A stretch of DNA of 64,000 nucleotides, from the NCBI RefSeq assembly GCF_027943255.1, contig NC_072895.1, positions 45,296,001-45,360,000 of the forward strand, in the 5' to 3' direction. The translations under genes were made by a program, and so were the position numbers. Shown here piece after piece: positions 10,999 through 24,480 of this stretch. Source of the DNA: Anastrepha obliqua (taxonomy: Eukaryota > Arthropoda > Insecta > Diptera > Tephritidae). The notes under the pieces were generated by a model, which did no database searches, was not told the DNA's origin, and worked only from the letters and a program-made list of their open reading frames with translations. Positions within the stretch are counted from its first letter, which is position 1. Each line of letters opens with the position of its first letter.

Positions 10999-11344
10999 AA
11001 TATACATATGTATGTAGATTATTAACCTCTTAAAGTTTAACCCGAAAGTTAAGTCTTTTGAAAAGTGAATATTTTCATAAAATATCATTTTATAACTATT
11101 TTGGCATCGCACTCTATCCTTCTGCGAGACAAACACTCAGCTGATCAACTTTCATTTAACTATTGTAAAATCTGAAAAACAAGAACAAAATAGAGTAGTT
11201 GCCAAGTGAGCGGTGTAATGCGCAAATTAGTTAGAGAGCGCACTACGTTCCGCAACTCAACGGCCACCCGAATAGCCAGAAAAAGGATGGTTCGACTATT
11301 CGAATAGCACTAGTCGACTAATGTTGTATTCGAATATCTCGTTT
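10999..11344. other. Spacer before duplicate unit B
   Basis: No coding frame. A short run near 11,275-11,340 repeats CGAATA/TCGACTA motifs. Confidence 0.35.
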
Positions 11345-11481
11345 AACTGTCGTCAATCTTATTTTGTAGTCCACCTTCAGAAGAGTTGTCCTTTTCTTGA
11401 GAAACAAATACAATTTCAAAAAAAGAGAAACATTAAAAAAATCCCTACCGCTACGAGAGACATGTAAGAGAGAGCACACTG
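11345..11481. mobile_element. pogo-like element fragment, duplicated copy
   Basis: Matches the right part of the 3,504-4,445 element: TTCAGAAGAGTTG and TTCTTGAGAAACA, then an end reading AGAGAGAGCACACTG before TA. It shows that the segmental duplication carrying the microprotein gene began inside the pogo-like element. Confidence 0.5.
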
Positions 11482-11569
11482 TATACAAATTACTCAAAAT
11501 CCTATTTACACATCTTGCAGGTACATATGTATATATCTGAATGTACTTGCACGCACACTTGTACGCGGG

Positions 11570-11611
11570 TATAAAATCAAGAGCCCTAAGTGAGTGCTAG
11601 TCATTTTCGGT
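11570..11611 (+). promoter_or_regulatory. Core promoter of microprotein gene B (TATA plus initiator)
   Basis: TATAAAA at 11,570-11,576 and the initiator-like TCATTTTC with its A at 11,603. The spacing is identical to gene A. Confidence 0.65.
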
Positions 11612-12067
11612 TGTCGCACAAGTCTGGATGTGTCCATCAGAACAATTAAAGTAATTTACTTGCACTTCTTGGTGCATTGAAATATTTTGAATTTGTGAAA
11701 TGTCAAATATAAAAATTTAATTTTAAAAATGTACTAAATTATAATAAAATAATGTTTTTATTTTCGTTCATTACAGGTGGCGCTCGTAAATCGCATCATT
11801 AGTTGACTAGACTCCAACGCAACTTTTTATTCTAAAGTTACCTGCAATCAACTTACACAACATCTGTAAACACATCCATATATAATATATGTACTTATAT
11901 ATTAAATTAAAATAATTTATTATATAGATACATGTATGTATGTAAATTTATAAGTTGCATACAATTTTATATGCTAGTGATATTAGTTTTAGAAAAACAA
12001 AATTTTTTTACGACATTTGCATTTACACATCAAGAACTATCAGGGAATAGAAGAAATTCCAGCTGAA

Positions 12068-12238
12068 ATGTTGGTACATGGTATTCCTGTCCTTGTACAA
12101 ATGGATTCACTTGATTTATTGATTATCTTTTGTTGGCTAATTTGTGCTATCCTATTCCTTCCAATCTTATTCATTCTATGCGTTTACTTACCTGAATTAC
12201 CTGTTAGATATATAAAACACATCCGATCAATGAGTTAA
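12068..12238 (+). CDS. Single-pass membrane microprotein B (56 aa), paralogue of A
   Basis: Paralogue of the 55-residue frame at 7,117. The C-terminal 25 residues, from the Pro of the membrane segment through PVRYIKHIRSMS, are identical, and their DNA and the first part of the 3'UTR are also identical. The N-terminus differs (VHGIPVLVQMDSLD against VFDTIPVHMDSFD), with indels that keep the frame, and nearly all coding differences change the residue. The membrane segment spans about residues 18-41 and has Leu-Pro where A has Gly-Pro. The frame is open further upstream but has no earlier ATG, so 12,068 is the chosen start. Function unknown. Confidence 0.6.
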   Translation: MLVHGIPVLVQMDSLDLLIIFCWLICAILFLPILFILCVYLPELPVRYIKHIRSMS

Positions 12239-12347
12239 AAATATGCTTGTGTATACAAATCTACAACTGTATTTAAATGTAAGCAATTAATTATTAAATT
12301 TTGTATAGTATTGTCTACTAAATAAGTTTTAATGCGACTTGTATTGC

Positions 12348-12353
12348 AATAAA
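12348..12353 (+). terminator. Poly(A) signal AATAAA, gene B
   Basis: Conserved AATAAA 110 bp past the stop codon. Confidence 0.6.
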
Positions 12354-12762
12354 TATCTATGGAAATCACAAAATTTATGTTTGTATTCACTTATTGAAGT
12401 TCATTGACTTTGTCATGAATGCACTGATAAATTGAAATGTTGTTGTTGTAGCAACATAAACATTTATTTATTATTTTATTTATCAAACCCGTAACCGAAA
12501 GTTATTTTACTGTGTTTGAACTTACGAATACTATCCTTAATAATATAAAGGAAGTATAATATTAATGCAGAGGGACTCAGTAGGGGAGTGCTGATGGAGT
12601 GCCAGTCCTTTGCCGGATATAAATCCGGGTAGTTCCAGTAACATAGAACCGACTGTTGTGTGAACGGATAACTTGAAATCTATTGAGCCTTTTTCAAGGA
12701 TTTGGAAAATGTCCTTTAATCCTCGTCTCGAGAGGAATTTTAGTAGAATAGTTAATTATTTA

Positions 12763-14326
12763 CAGCTGTTGTCAGCTAATTAGAAACGCTCCCTTTTGAT
12801 AAACGCTTGATGAGCATAATATTAAACTGTTTAAATTTACCGTTATTTTTTCTGTTAAAATCATTTGCATTGCTTTTGTTACTCTATTTACTACCCAATG
12901 CGCCTAGTTTTGTAGTTGTGAAATTGACGTACCGTTAATATTATCCAACGTAGTGCATGGGTTAATTAGTTCAAGGTAAATAAACTGATATGGTATGTAT
13001 ATATTTTAAATTGGTTGTTTAAAAGCAACTAAAATATTCGTCTTCAAGATGTGTAATGGGAAAAAGCAGCAGCTGTACACTTGCCCTGCGGAGCTCCATT
13101 TTTGACCTTCGTAAAGCTGGAAAGTCGTACAGTGAAATTTCTAAGCAAGTCAAATGCTCAAAAAAAATGGTTTTTAATGCCTTAAAGCATATCCAACTTT
13201 TTAAGACTGTTGACAATGTTCCACGTAAGAAAAGGCCCCGGAAAACTTCAGCAGAAATTGACCGCAAGATAGCAATCATCTCCAAAAGAGACCCAAAAAA
13301 GACTTCCACTGACATCCAACGGGAAATTCAGGATCAATATAATTTCGAAATATCCAAGAGGACAATTGCTCGGCGTCTGGTCGAATGCATGGCAGAGCAG
13401 CATGCAAGAAGCCCCTTCTAACCAAGATACAAAGGAGACGGCGAGTAGTCTTTGCGAGATCCCATTGGTTATGGACTCCAAATCAATGGAAATATATCGT
13501 TTGAAGCGATGAAACCAAGATAAATCGCATAGGCCCAAATGGTAAAAGGTATGTTCGACGGCCAATCAACTAAGAATTCAATCCTCGCTACGTTTCACGG
13601 ATAGTGAAGCATTGTGGAGGATCAATCATGGTGTGGGGATGTTTCTGGTGGAATGGTGTTGGCCCAATCCATGGGATTTATGGAATTTTACATAAGGAGA
13701 AATACGTCGATATACTAAACAATGTAATGTTGCCGTGGGCTGAGGAAAATTTGCCTGTTATTTGGAAGTTTCAACAGGATAATGATCCAAAGCACACGGA
13801 AAAGTTGACGAAACAGTTTTTCGACGAAAATTCCATCAATGTTTTGGAATGGCCATCATCCAGTCCGGACTTAAACCCAATAGAGCAGCTCTGGGGTGAC
13901 GTTAAAAAAGCCGTGAGTGCCAAAAATATCCCAAATATGGATGTCCTTTTTGCCGAAGTAAAAACGGCATGGCAAGCAATACCTGTGGCGCGCTGTCAGA
14001 ATCTCATTACATCAATGCGCAATCGATGTGAGGCAGTGTTGAAGCAAAAGGGTTATGGAACCAAGTACTAACATAATCTTTATGTTGATCTGATAATACA
14101 TTACTGTTTCTAATTAGTTGCCCTATCCAAATCGTGCATTTCACATGCTTTAAAAAAATATATATATATTTAATAAAGAATTGCGATTAAATTGCTTTCC
14201 ACTAGTTTTTAAGTTTATCATATGTTTAAATAAAATTGGCAAAAAGTTATGAAAATACGTGTCTAAAAGGAAAATGGAAAATTTATTTTGAAATAAGTGT
14301 CGTTTCTTATTAGCTGTCAACAACTG
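12763..14326 (+). mobile_element. Tc1-like (DD34E) transposon with inverted ends
   Basis: TA-flanked, with ends that match as inverted repeats: left CAGCTGTTGTCAGCTAATTA, right (reverse complement) CAGTTGTTGACAGCTAATAA, continuing GAAACG in both. It is about 1.56 kb, the usual Tc1 size, and encodes a broken transposase at 13,056-14,071. It was inserted about 200 bp beyond the duplicated microprotein unit. Confidence 0.85.
13056..14071 (+). pseudogene. Tc1-like transposase, inactivated
   Basis: The N-terminal part (13,056-13,421) holds the paired DNA-binding domain: DLRKAGKSYSEISKQVKCS, then RPRKTSAEIDRKI. After a frameshift come WLWTPNQWKYIV, a stop, then SDETKINRIGPNG with the first catalytic Asp, a second stop, and an intact C-terminal frame from 13,604. 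That frame holds FQQDNDPKHT (second Asp) and SPDLNPIEQLW (Glu); 34 residues separate them, the DD34E signature. One frameshift and two stops make it a pseudogene. Confidence 0.85.
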
Positions 14327-14399
14327 TATATTTATAGGTCAGAATATTTGCTTGGACACTAAAAAAGAGATTCTTCAAACAAACCAATAAAGAATATAC

Positions 14400-14680
14400 G
14401 GCAATGATCTTAAAGGTCGTCTTCCGGAATATGCGATATATTTTTAGCGTATCACGTAAACTCATTTACAATCAATTCTTTGTGCTTTCAAGCACCAGTT
14501 ATCTTTTTGCAAGATTCCTCACATGCACCATTTAATACATTCACTACATCATAATGTGTCAAATTTGTTTTTTGGAAATTTGCAATACGGAATTGTGATA
14601 ATATTAGGCATCGTCCAATAAAATGTTCAAAGTCTGCTTTTTCATTTAGATTGCAGAGTGTACTATTATTGTTATATAAA
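14400..14680 (-). mobile_element. LINE C-terminal zinc-knuckle fragment
   Basis: The - strand frame includes LCNLNEKADFEHFIGRC, a CCHC-like motif seen at the end of R1/I-type reverse transcriptase proteins. The following SINE copy cuts it off. Confidence 0.55.
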
Positions 14681-14687
14681 AAAAAGT

Positions 14688-14933
14688 AATTGGGGCGTAA
14701 ACATATTGGCAAAGCTTCCCCTCCTATTTGTGGTACGCGCCTTGATGTTGTTCCCCAAATGGAAGGATCTACCATTTTAAGCCGACTGCGAACGGCAAAT
14801 GGTTTTTATGAAGAGCTTTTTCATGGCAGCAATACGCTCGGAGGCTTGCCATTGCCTGCCGATAGGCGAAGGCTATTAGAAACCACTTTCTATTATTTGA
14901 TTTTCATGCACGCATTCGGCTAAGGCGGTCACC
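14688..14933 (-). mobile_element. tRNA-derived SINE, copy 3
   Basis: Inverse copy with body blocks TGTTCCCCAAATGGAAGGAT and AATACGCTCGGAGGCTTGCC. The head is partly deleted, so the B-box is lost. Confidence 0.75.
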
Positions 14934-15059
14934 TAATTATTGTTATATATACCATTTAATTACAAAAGATTGCATCTACATTACGCATATTTTGTACCTA
15001 CCATTTTCATCATTGAAGTAAGTTTTTCTTATGTTGTAATCAAATCATTTATATATTTA

Positions 15060-15893
15060 TTGTTTAAAGATAATCCCTTTCAAGTGTTGGCCGCAACTGC
15101 GCCGTAATTCGGCCATCCGTAAACACCAATTTTAAATGACTCGCTGGAGGACTTTGATCGGCATCTCGTGAATAACTTTAGTAGTGTTGGCTTCGATGCC
15201 TCAATCTAAGCTGGTTTATTCACAAAGCATTTAGACTTTACATAACCCCACAAATAAAACTCCAAAGGTGTGATATCACACGATGTTGTGGCCAGTGGCC
15301 AATCTACTAATCCGAGATGAGAGATAAAGTGCTCACCGAAACGACGGCACAGTAGATCCATTGTTTCGCGAGCTGTATGGCAAGTAGTGCCGTCTTGTTG
15401 TGGAGATCACGGGTTTCAATTTTTGGTATCAAAAGGTCGTTTCTAAAGGTCAGATGATAGCGGTCGCCATTCACTATTACATTGGCGCCAGCCTCGTCAC
15501 TGAAGAAATATGGGCCGATTCCTCCAACTCATAGGTCGCACCAAACGGTTGTTTTCAGTACATAGATGCAATGGCTGTACTTGGATGACCTCGGGTTGCT
15601 CTTCAGCTCAAATACGTAAATTTTGCTTATTGACGTAGTCATTAAGCCAAAAATGGGCATCATCGCTGAACACCATAAGTTGACCTGAGCGCGCGATGAA
15701 CACTTTTCATAGAGCGTCGATTTTCGTAATACAATAAACGTTTTTTTTTTTTGTAAACGTTTTTGAGACGTAAGTTTTTCCATAATATAATGTCAATGAA
15801 TTCTGAAAAAAATTATGTATTTGGTTTGACAGTAGTCACGCGTGATCTGTCAAAAACCCTATTGGAAAAAGTACCTCCAATCTGATCACCCTT
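15060..15893 (-). mobile_element. DD41D (rosa-type) mariner relic
   Basis: On the - strand the frames read DDAHFWLNDY, then GGIGPYFFSDEAGANVIVNG, and later pieces of the VDWPLATTSCDITP type. These are the order and blocks of the same family as the intact frame at 58,982. The start region MEKLTSQKR lies at 15,783, with a TIR-like GGAGGTACTTTTTCCAATAG just outside. Frameshifts make it dead; the far end was not resolved. Confidence 0.65.
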
Positions 15894-16273
15894 TATATAC
15901 TCATGATTTAGATGTTGCGCAAGAGTATATATTATACATACATAAGTAGATGTGCCCACTTTTCATATTCGTTTCCAACATTATGGCATAGGTAGGCGAG
16001 CATTCTGGATGTCTTGTGATTTCTTTAACAGAATAGAGTTGGAGCATGTCTACGTCTTCAAATAGAGTGTAGCCCCATATTTGAGCGGCATAACTTTGAA
16101 TGGCTGGACATATTTGCCTTCATAGCTTATTCAGAAAAGAAGCCTGTCAAAGCTGAATTTATACAAATTTTTGCTAAAGTTTAAGCTTTATAAGGTGTTT
16201 TTGAAAGCATATTTTAGGGGTCAGTATTAATCCCAGATAGCAATACTCATTTGTAGTTGTTACAATTATGTAC
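15894..16273. other. Spacer, partly LINE 3' sequence
   Basis: Nothing coding in the first half. The part near 16,090-16,270 may still be the 3' end of the LINE whose RT lies at 16,274-17,560, but no motif proves it. Confidence 0.3.
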
Positions 16274-16369
16274 ACCTTTAAATTGCCAATTTTTCCGACG
16301 CGATAAACACCATTATTGCTGATTTCTCCAAGTTTATTTTCATATTCCAATTGTTATAGTAAATCTTTA

Positions 16370-17172
16370 ACTTTTTGACGTGATAACGTCTTATAATTCG
16401 ATTTAACAGGCTGCACGCACGAAAAAATGTGTCGTTACCTTGCTCATTGCCGTTACCTTGCTCATGTGTCGTTACCTTGCTCATTGCTGTTACCTTGAAT
16501 GAACTGCAAGCGAAAGCGCGGAACGAACGACAAAGCAAACAAAGCAAACGAACGGCAACGTTCGACATCTTGCTCTCTCCTACTTAAGTGAGCGTATATA
16601 TGTATGTATATGCGCATATGTACATATATAAATTCACGTATTTGTATTTGCATATGCCTTCTTATTGATTATTATTAATTTGATTTACTTGAAGAATTTA
16701 AAATAAAACCAAGTTTGTTAATAATACCTGTTGTTTTAATGTTATTATTATTTTTTGACGTGATGACGTCTTAAAAATGCGTCGTTATCTTGCTCATGCG
16801 TCGTTACCTTGCTTGAACAGCATGTTATTTTATGTTATGATATGTTATGTTATGTTATGTTAAGTTATGTTATGTTATGATATGTTATGTTATGTTATGT
16901 TATGTTATGTTATGTTATGTTGTGTTATGTTATGTTATGTTATGTTATGTTATGTTATGTTATGTTATGTTATGTTATGTTATGTTATGTTAAAGTATAT
17001 TATGTTATGTTAATGTTAACTCATTCTCTATATCCATACAAAATATAATATCTATCAAACAAATAAAATTAAAATTTTCTTTTGAAAAATGCAACCATTC
17101 AATCAGTATTTTCTTATGACGTTATCACGTTAAACTATCGTCAGAAAACCGACTTTACAGACAACCTCTTTT
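16370..17172. mobile_element. Repeat insertion with subterminal inverted TGACGTGATAACGTC blocks
   Basis: Inserted inside the LINE RT frame. TTGACGTGATAACGTCTTAT at 16,374 recurs in direct orientation at about 16,755 and inverted near 17,114-17,135. Between them are direct repeats of GTTACCTTGCTCAT (16,430-16,500 and 16,785-16,815) and the TTATG minisatellite. No coding capacity, so a MITE or foldback element is likely. Confidence 0.55.
16811..17010. repeat. TTATG pentanucleotide minisatellite
   Basis: About forty tandem TTATG units with a few variants (GATATG, GTGTTATG), all within the repeat insertion. Confidence 0.9.
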
Positions 17173-17655
17173 TTTATCATATTTTGTAACACGTCAACTT
17201 CATCTGCCATTATCACTACGTCAACTGCATATAACAGCACTATAATATTAATATCATCGATATATAGGTCACCTCTTAACTCTTCTCTTCATGTATGCCA
17301 TTTAAGTACAATGCAAAAAAAGCGGCGACATCAAACATCCTTGTCTAACTCCTGGTAGGGTGTACTTATAAAACTATTCCTATATTGCATCATTCTCTTT
17401 AACCACACATTTTGTTTCTATGTACACTTTTTTAAAAAAATTTACAACTTTAGTGGACAAACCAATTTCATGCAGCTCGTAGAAAAGTAGATTTCTTGGT
17501 ACTTTATCAAATGTTGCTCTAAAGTATACAAAGAAACAATACACCTTGCTATTTTCACTACATTTCAAATTCACCATTGTCGGCTGTGCAATATTTTTTT
17601 GTTTATTTAATCTGTTCCCATGCCTTTGCCTTTGGGTATCTGTGCAGTACATTGC

Positions 17656-17713
17656 TCTAGTACAGTTATGCCCAAAAATTTTGATGGCTGAACAAGTCTC
17701 AGATATTGAATAA
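17656..17713. repeat. Dispersed repeat, copy 2
   Basis: Second copy of the 7,687 block (CTAGTACAGTTATGCCCAAA onward), same orientation, about 85-90 percent alike by eye. Confidence 0.5.
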
Positions 17714-17769
17714 GACTGTATATGCCTGTGGATGAGTATACCTATGTGCGTATTTTTATGCACATTTTT

Positions 17770-18780
17770 CTCAGCTTAGGGTTTAAGTTATTTCAATAGC
17801 CCCTCAATGCCTTTGAAGGTTTACTACCTGCACGACATAAACGACTTCTGTGGCCATCTTGCAACAATTTTTATGCATTTGGGGCAGGAAACAGTTGCAC
17901 TCATTATTTGTAAAAACCAGGCATTTCTTTAGGTTTTTCTAGTATTTCGCTAGCCTCTATTTTCAACAGTTTCAATCTTTTGTTGTTGTCGCATTATCAC
18001 TTACCTACCTGGTTAAATTCGTGAAAATTGAAAAAGGTTCAAAATCACTGAATTATCGGCGAGCGAAACCATAACAGTCAAAATTAAGATTTCTGTTGTC
18101 TGCCTGTACTTTCGTGTTTTAAAAAGAGGACCTTTGTTTGAAGTAAGTCAAGTGATGTTTTGTTGGAAATATCCAGGTTGATTGCTTTTACATACATACT
18201 CAAATTTAAAAAAGAATTATAGATATGTAATATGTAAATAAATCATCAAAAAATGTTCCAGATATCAATAGATTTGTCCTTTCATGTATGGAATTGTTTT
18301 TTAATATAAAACTTTAGAGGATTCAGGAGGCATAAAAAATATAATTTTAAGTTGTATTCAACCATACCTACAACCTACATTCTGTATTTTGGTTATATTT
18401 TCAGTGTAGCACCGCAAAAACGCATACAAAAGTTTTTTACTACTAATCCAACTACAGAGAGCGCTTAAAATTTTTTTTACTACTGCTCTGAGGTACTAGC
18501 AGTACCGAACAGTTGATCCCGTGTTTTGCGCTACCTGCTCCTCTACTCATCTATTCAAAGTTCCAATTACTATTTTACACAAACTTGAAAGAAGTTTAAT
18601 AATTTATAAGCGCAATAAATAAAAATAAAGAAATAACTTCAAGCTGATATTTGCTATATTTATTTTCAATCCAACCTGTTAAAGAAAACTAGGAAAATTG
18701 CGATTCACGTGGAAAGCAGTAACACAAAATATCCTACTTGAGTTGATATAACCAGTTTGAGTTGCATAATGTTGAAGGCT
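17770..18780. other. Spacer, nothing recognised
   Basis: AT-rich non-coding DNA without terminal repeats that I could pair. Confidence 0.4.
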
Positions 18781-18789
18781 TATTCTTTC

Positions 18790-19115
18790 CGACCTAATTA
18801 ATAGGTCGTAATAGCAACACCAGCAGACGTGATTGGTTTATTGCATCCAGGATAGTTAAGGGCGAAACGATAAGGTTCGCCTTCTCGCCATTCGAAAACT
18901 TTAAGTCAACAGGATCCGATGGCATTTATCCAATCATGCTCCAGCGAGGCGGAGAACAACTAATAAAGACTTTGAAAAGACTCTTTACGGCATGTCTTGT
19001 GCACGCTTATGTTCCACAATTGTGGCGTTTGGTGAAAGTTGTATTTGTCCCAAAGCCAGGCAAGAACAGCTACGCTTTACCAAAAAGTTTCAGACCTATA
19101 AACGATACAGATTTA
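18790..19115 (+). mobile_element. LINE reverse transcriptase fragment (jockey/R1-like)
   Basis: Frame from about 18,848: SRIVKGETIRFAFSPFENFK, STGSDGIYPIMLQRGGEQLI, then RLVKVVFVPKPGK and PKSFRPI. These are the N-terminal RT blocks (the K-GSDGI-P motif and the FRPI-LT region). Only this piece survives. Confidence 0.65.
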
Positions 19116-19249
19116 GGTTAGCTCAATTATTTATTTATTTATTTTGTACAGAGTGGACAGTGTCTTATTGCGCTCGACGCAGATGAGCTCTGAACCTATA
19201 AGAGCAGTTAATGCTCGTTGTTTTGCAAATTTGTCAGCAATCTCAAAAT

Positions 19250-19640
19250 CGTTCATCGCATCAATCAGTTAATATCATAGCGACGTGGAACGCAACATTG
19301 TGAAGTGAGCCGATTGTTGGGTTATTGAGAAGAATTTGTGTAGCAGGCGCATTTTTCTTTTAGGAGCATTTGAAGATCAAATAACCCGCATTATCAACCG
19401 TTTTACAAAAATAGGACGAACATGGTGATAATCTGGCTTCGATTCTTGCACTCGTTGTATTTTGTAGATACGTAAAATTTTCCTCGTAGTCGAAGGACAA
19501 AGGCCAACATGTTGAGAACGACAACGAATCGACATTTCGGCGTCTTCTTCAACACTTCGCTTTATGAACTTAGTGAACAGATCTTTTTTTGTTACGGCAT
19601 TTAGCTATTCATCATCACCTACCAAACCTTACTGAAATGA
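19250..19640 (-). mobile_element. Tc1/mariner-superfamily transposase N-terminal relic
   Basis: The - strand reads KFIKRSVEEDAEMSIRCRSQ, then HVGLCPSTTRKILRIYKIQ and VQESKPDYHHVRPIFVKRL. This is the helix-turn-helix block of the transposase group with S-RRRSQQLGLS-ST-W-IL. Nothing after it survives. Confidence 0.5.
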
Positions 19641-19979
19641 ACAGAAATGTCAACACAGTTTGCCATTCTCAGCCGTCAAACCATGGTTATTGGTACTCGT
19701 ATCGATAGTTCTCATACAGCTGAAAAAACATCTATACTATCGGTGCTATCGATAGTAACGCAAATAAGTAAAAAAGCAGCTCTAGTGGGGAGCCCGTGGC
19801 TTGCCCAACCATAAATCGAGGCGCTGTTTTCTTATACTTTCTATTGTTGCCCTTAACATTTTCCGGCAAAGTAAACAACAACAAAAAACCACTCTAATGC
19901 GGAGAGGTATTGGATTCGAAAGAGAAGAACTCACGTAAACTCTAAAATAAGGGCTGAGTTATTTAAAGCTGTATTTTTG

Positions 19980-20032
19980 CGGCCGCCGTAGTCGAATGGG
20001 TTGGTGCGTGACTATCATTCGGAATTCAGAGA
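19980..20032 (+). mobile_element. SINE head fragment, copy 4
   Basis: Only the tRNA-like 5' part remains (GCGGCCGCCGTAGTCGAATG, A-box intact), cut before the B-box. Confidence 0.65.
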
Positions 20033-20279
20033 AAACATTCGATATTGGACTAATCCGATTAAATTGTGTAATGGAGCGCTAGACCACTTGCTTTCGATTC
20101 TACCTTGTTGAATTTTAGTGTGACTATGTATTTTGGTAATTTTTTTAATATTTGTGAAATAATTTATTCGAAATATGAATTCTACATATTTTCATATAAA
20201 ATAAAGCTAATAAGAAGACGTAGTTTCGTCAAATATATATTTTTGGAGCAATATAATACCTACGAACAAATAAACGAAA

Positions 20280-23922
<3,643 letters not shown>

Positions 23923-23939
23923 TATTCGGTAAGGTGTTT

Positions 23940-24480
23940 TTTTCAATGTCCATCAATGAGCGTGTTTATTGACCGATTTCACACATTTCAATTCCAAACT
24001 TCTGCGGCCATCACGGCCACGGTTAGCAAATGGGTAACTACTACCCACAAGCGAGCTTGGCAGGCTGAGAGAGGCTGCAGATGGACAAAACTGATGTTAC
24101 CTGTCATGTCCGATCGACCGTCGCAAACCCTTCTGTCATTAAGCAGAGGGGAGTGCAGACGGCTGGTTGGACTGATGACGGGCCACTTTCTGTGGGCAAA
24201 GCACATGGAAAAGTTGGGCATCTCAGACAGTGTACTCTGCCCAGCTTGTGAAGAGGAGGATGAGACGGCGGACTACTTCCTGTGTGTCTGCCCCGCCTTC
24301 GCTCGAATCAGGTTTGAGGTCTTTGGCACTGATGTGTTAAGAAGCGACCATCTTGGCTCCTTGGCACCACAAGATCTACTCAGATTTCTTCGAAGATCGG
24401 GTAGATTTAAAGAAAATTAAAAGGGAATCCAAAAAATCACAAAAAAAAAAAAACAAAAACAAAAAAAAAAAAAAAAAAAC
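23940..24480 (+). mobile_element. 5'-truncated LINE 3' end with poly(A) tail
   Basis: Frame 23,956-24,420 encodes the C-terminal part of a jockey/R1-like RT protein: LSLSRGECRRLVGLMTGHF and the zinc-knuckle CPACEEEDETADYFLCVCPA. It is followed at once by about 45 bp of A-rich tail. The open frame (154 codons) suggests a recent insertion. It lies just beyond the putative DRC5 stop. Confidence 0.8.

Larger units (their letters stand above)
11603..12370 (+). other. Transcription unit of microprotein gene B (two exons)
   Basis: Exon 1 is proposed at 11,603-11,650 (donor GTAATTT), with exon 2 from 11,777 (acceptor TTCATTACAG) to just past the AATAAA at 12,348. The structure is the same as gene A. 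Upstream, only about 90 bp separate the pogo-like end from the TATA box, whereas in gene A a 2.1-kb element intervenes. Confidence 0.5.
16274..17560 (-). mobile_element. LINE reverse transcriptase relic interrupted by a repeat insertion
   Basis: On the - strand, 17,560 to 17,175 gives FDKVPRNLLFYELHEIGLST, then RGDLYIDDINIIVLLYAVD (the YADD box changed to YAVD) and VVIMADEVDVLQNMI. After an insert (16,370-17,172) the frame resumes as NNWNMKINLEKSAIMVF, the expected next block. Stops are present. Confidence 0.7.

Noticed and set aside
12068..12238. Viral or toxin origin for the microprotein
   Set aside because: No viral neighbours and no signal or cysteine pattern of a toxin; promoter, intron and poly(A) signal look like a host gene.
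16811..17010. CRISPR-like array or telomeric repeat
   Set aside because: TTATG pentamers without spacers in a eukaryotic genome are a minisatellite, not CRISPR, and do not match the TTAGG telomere unit.
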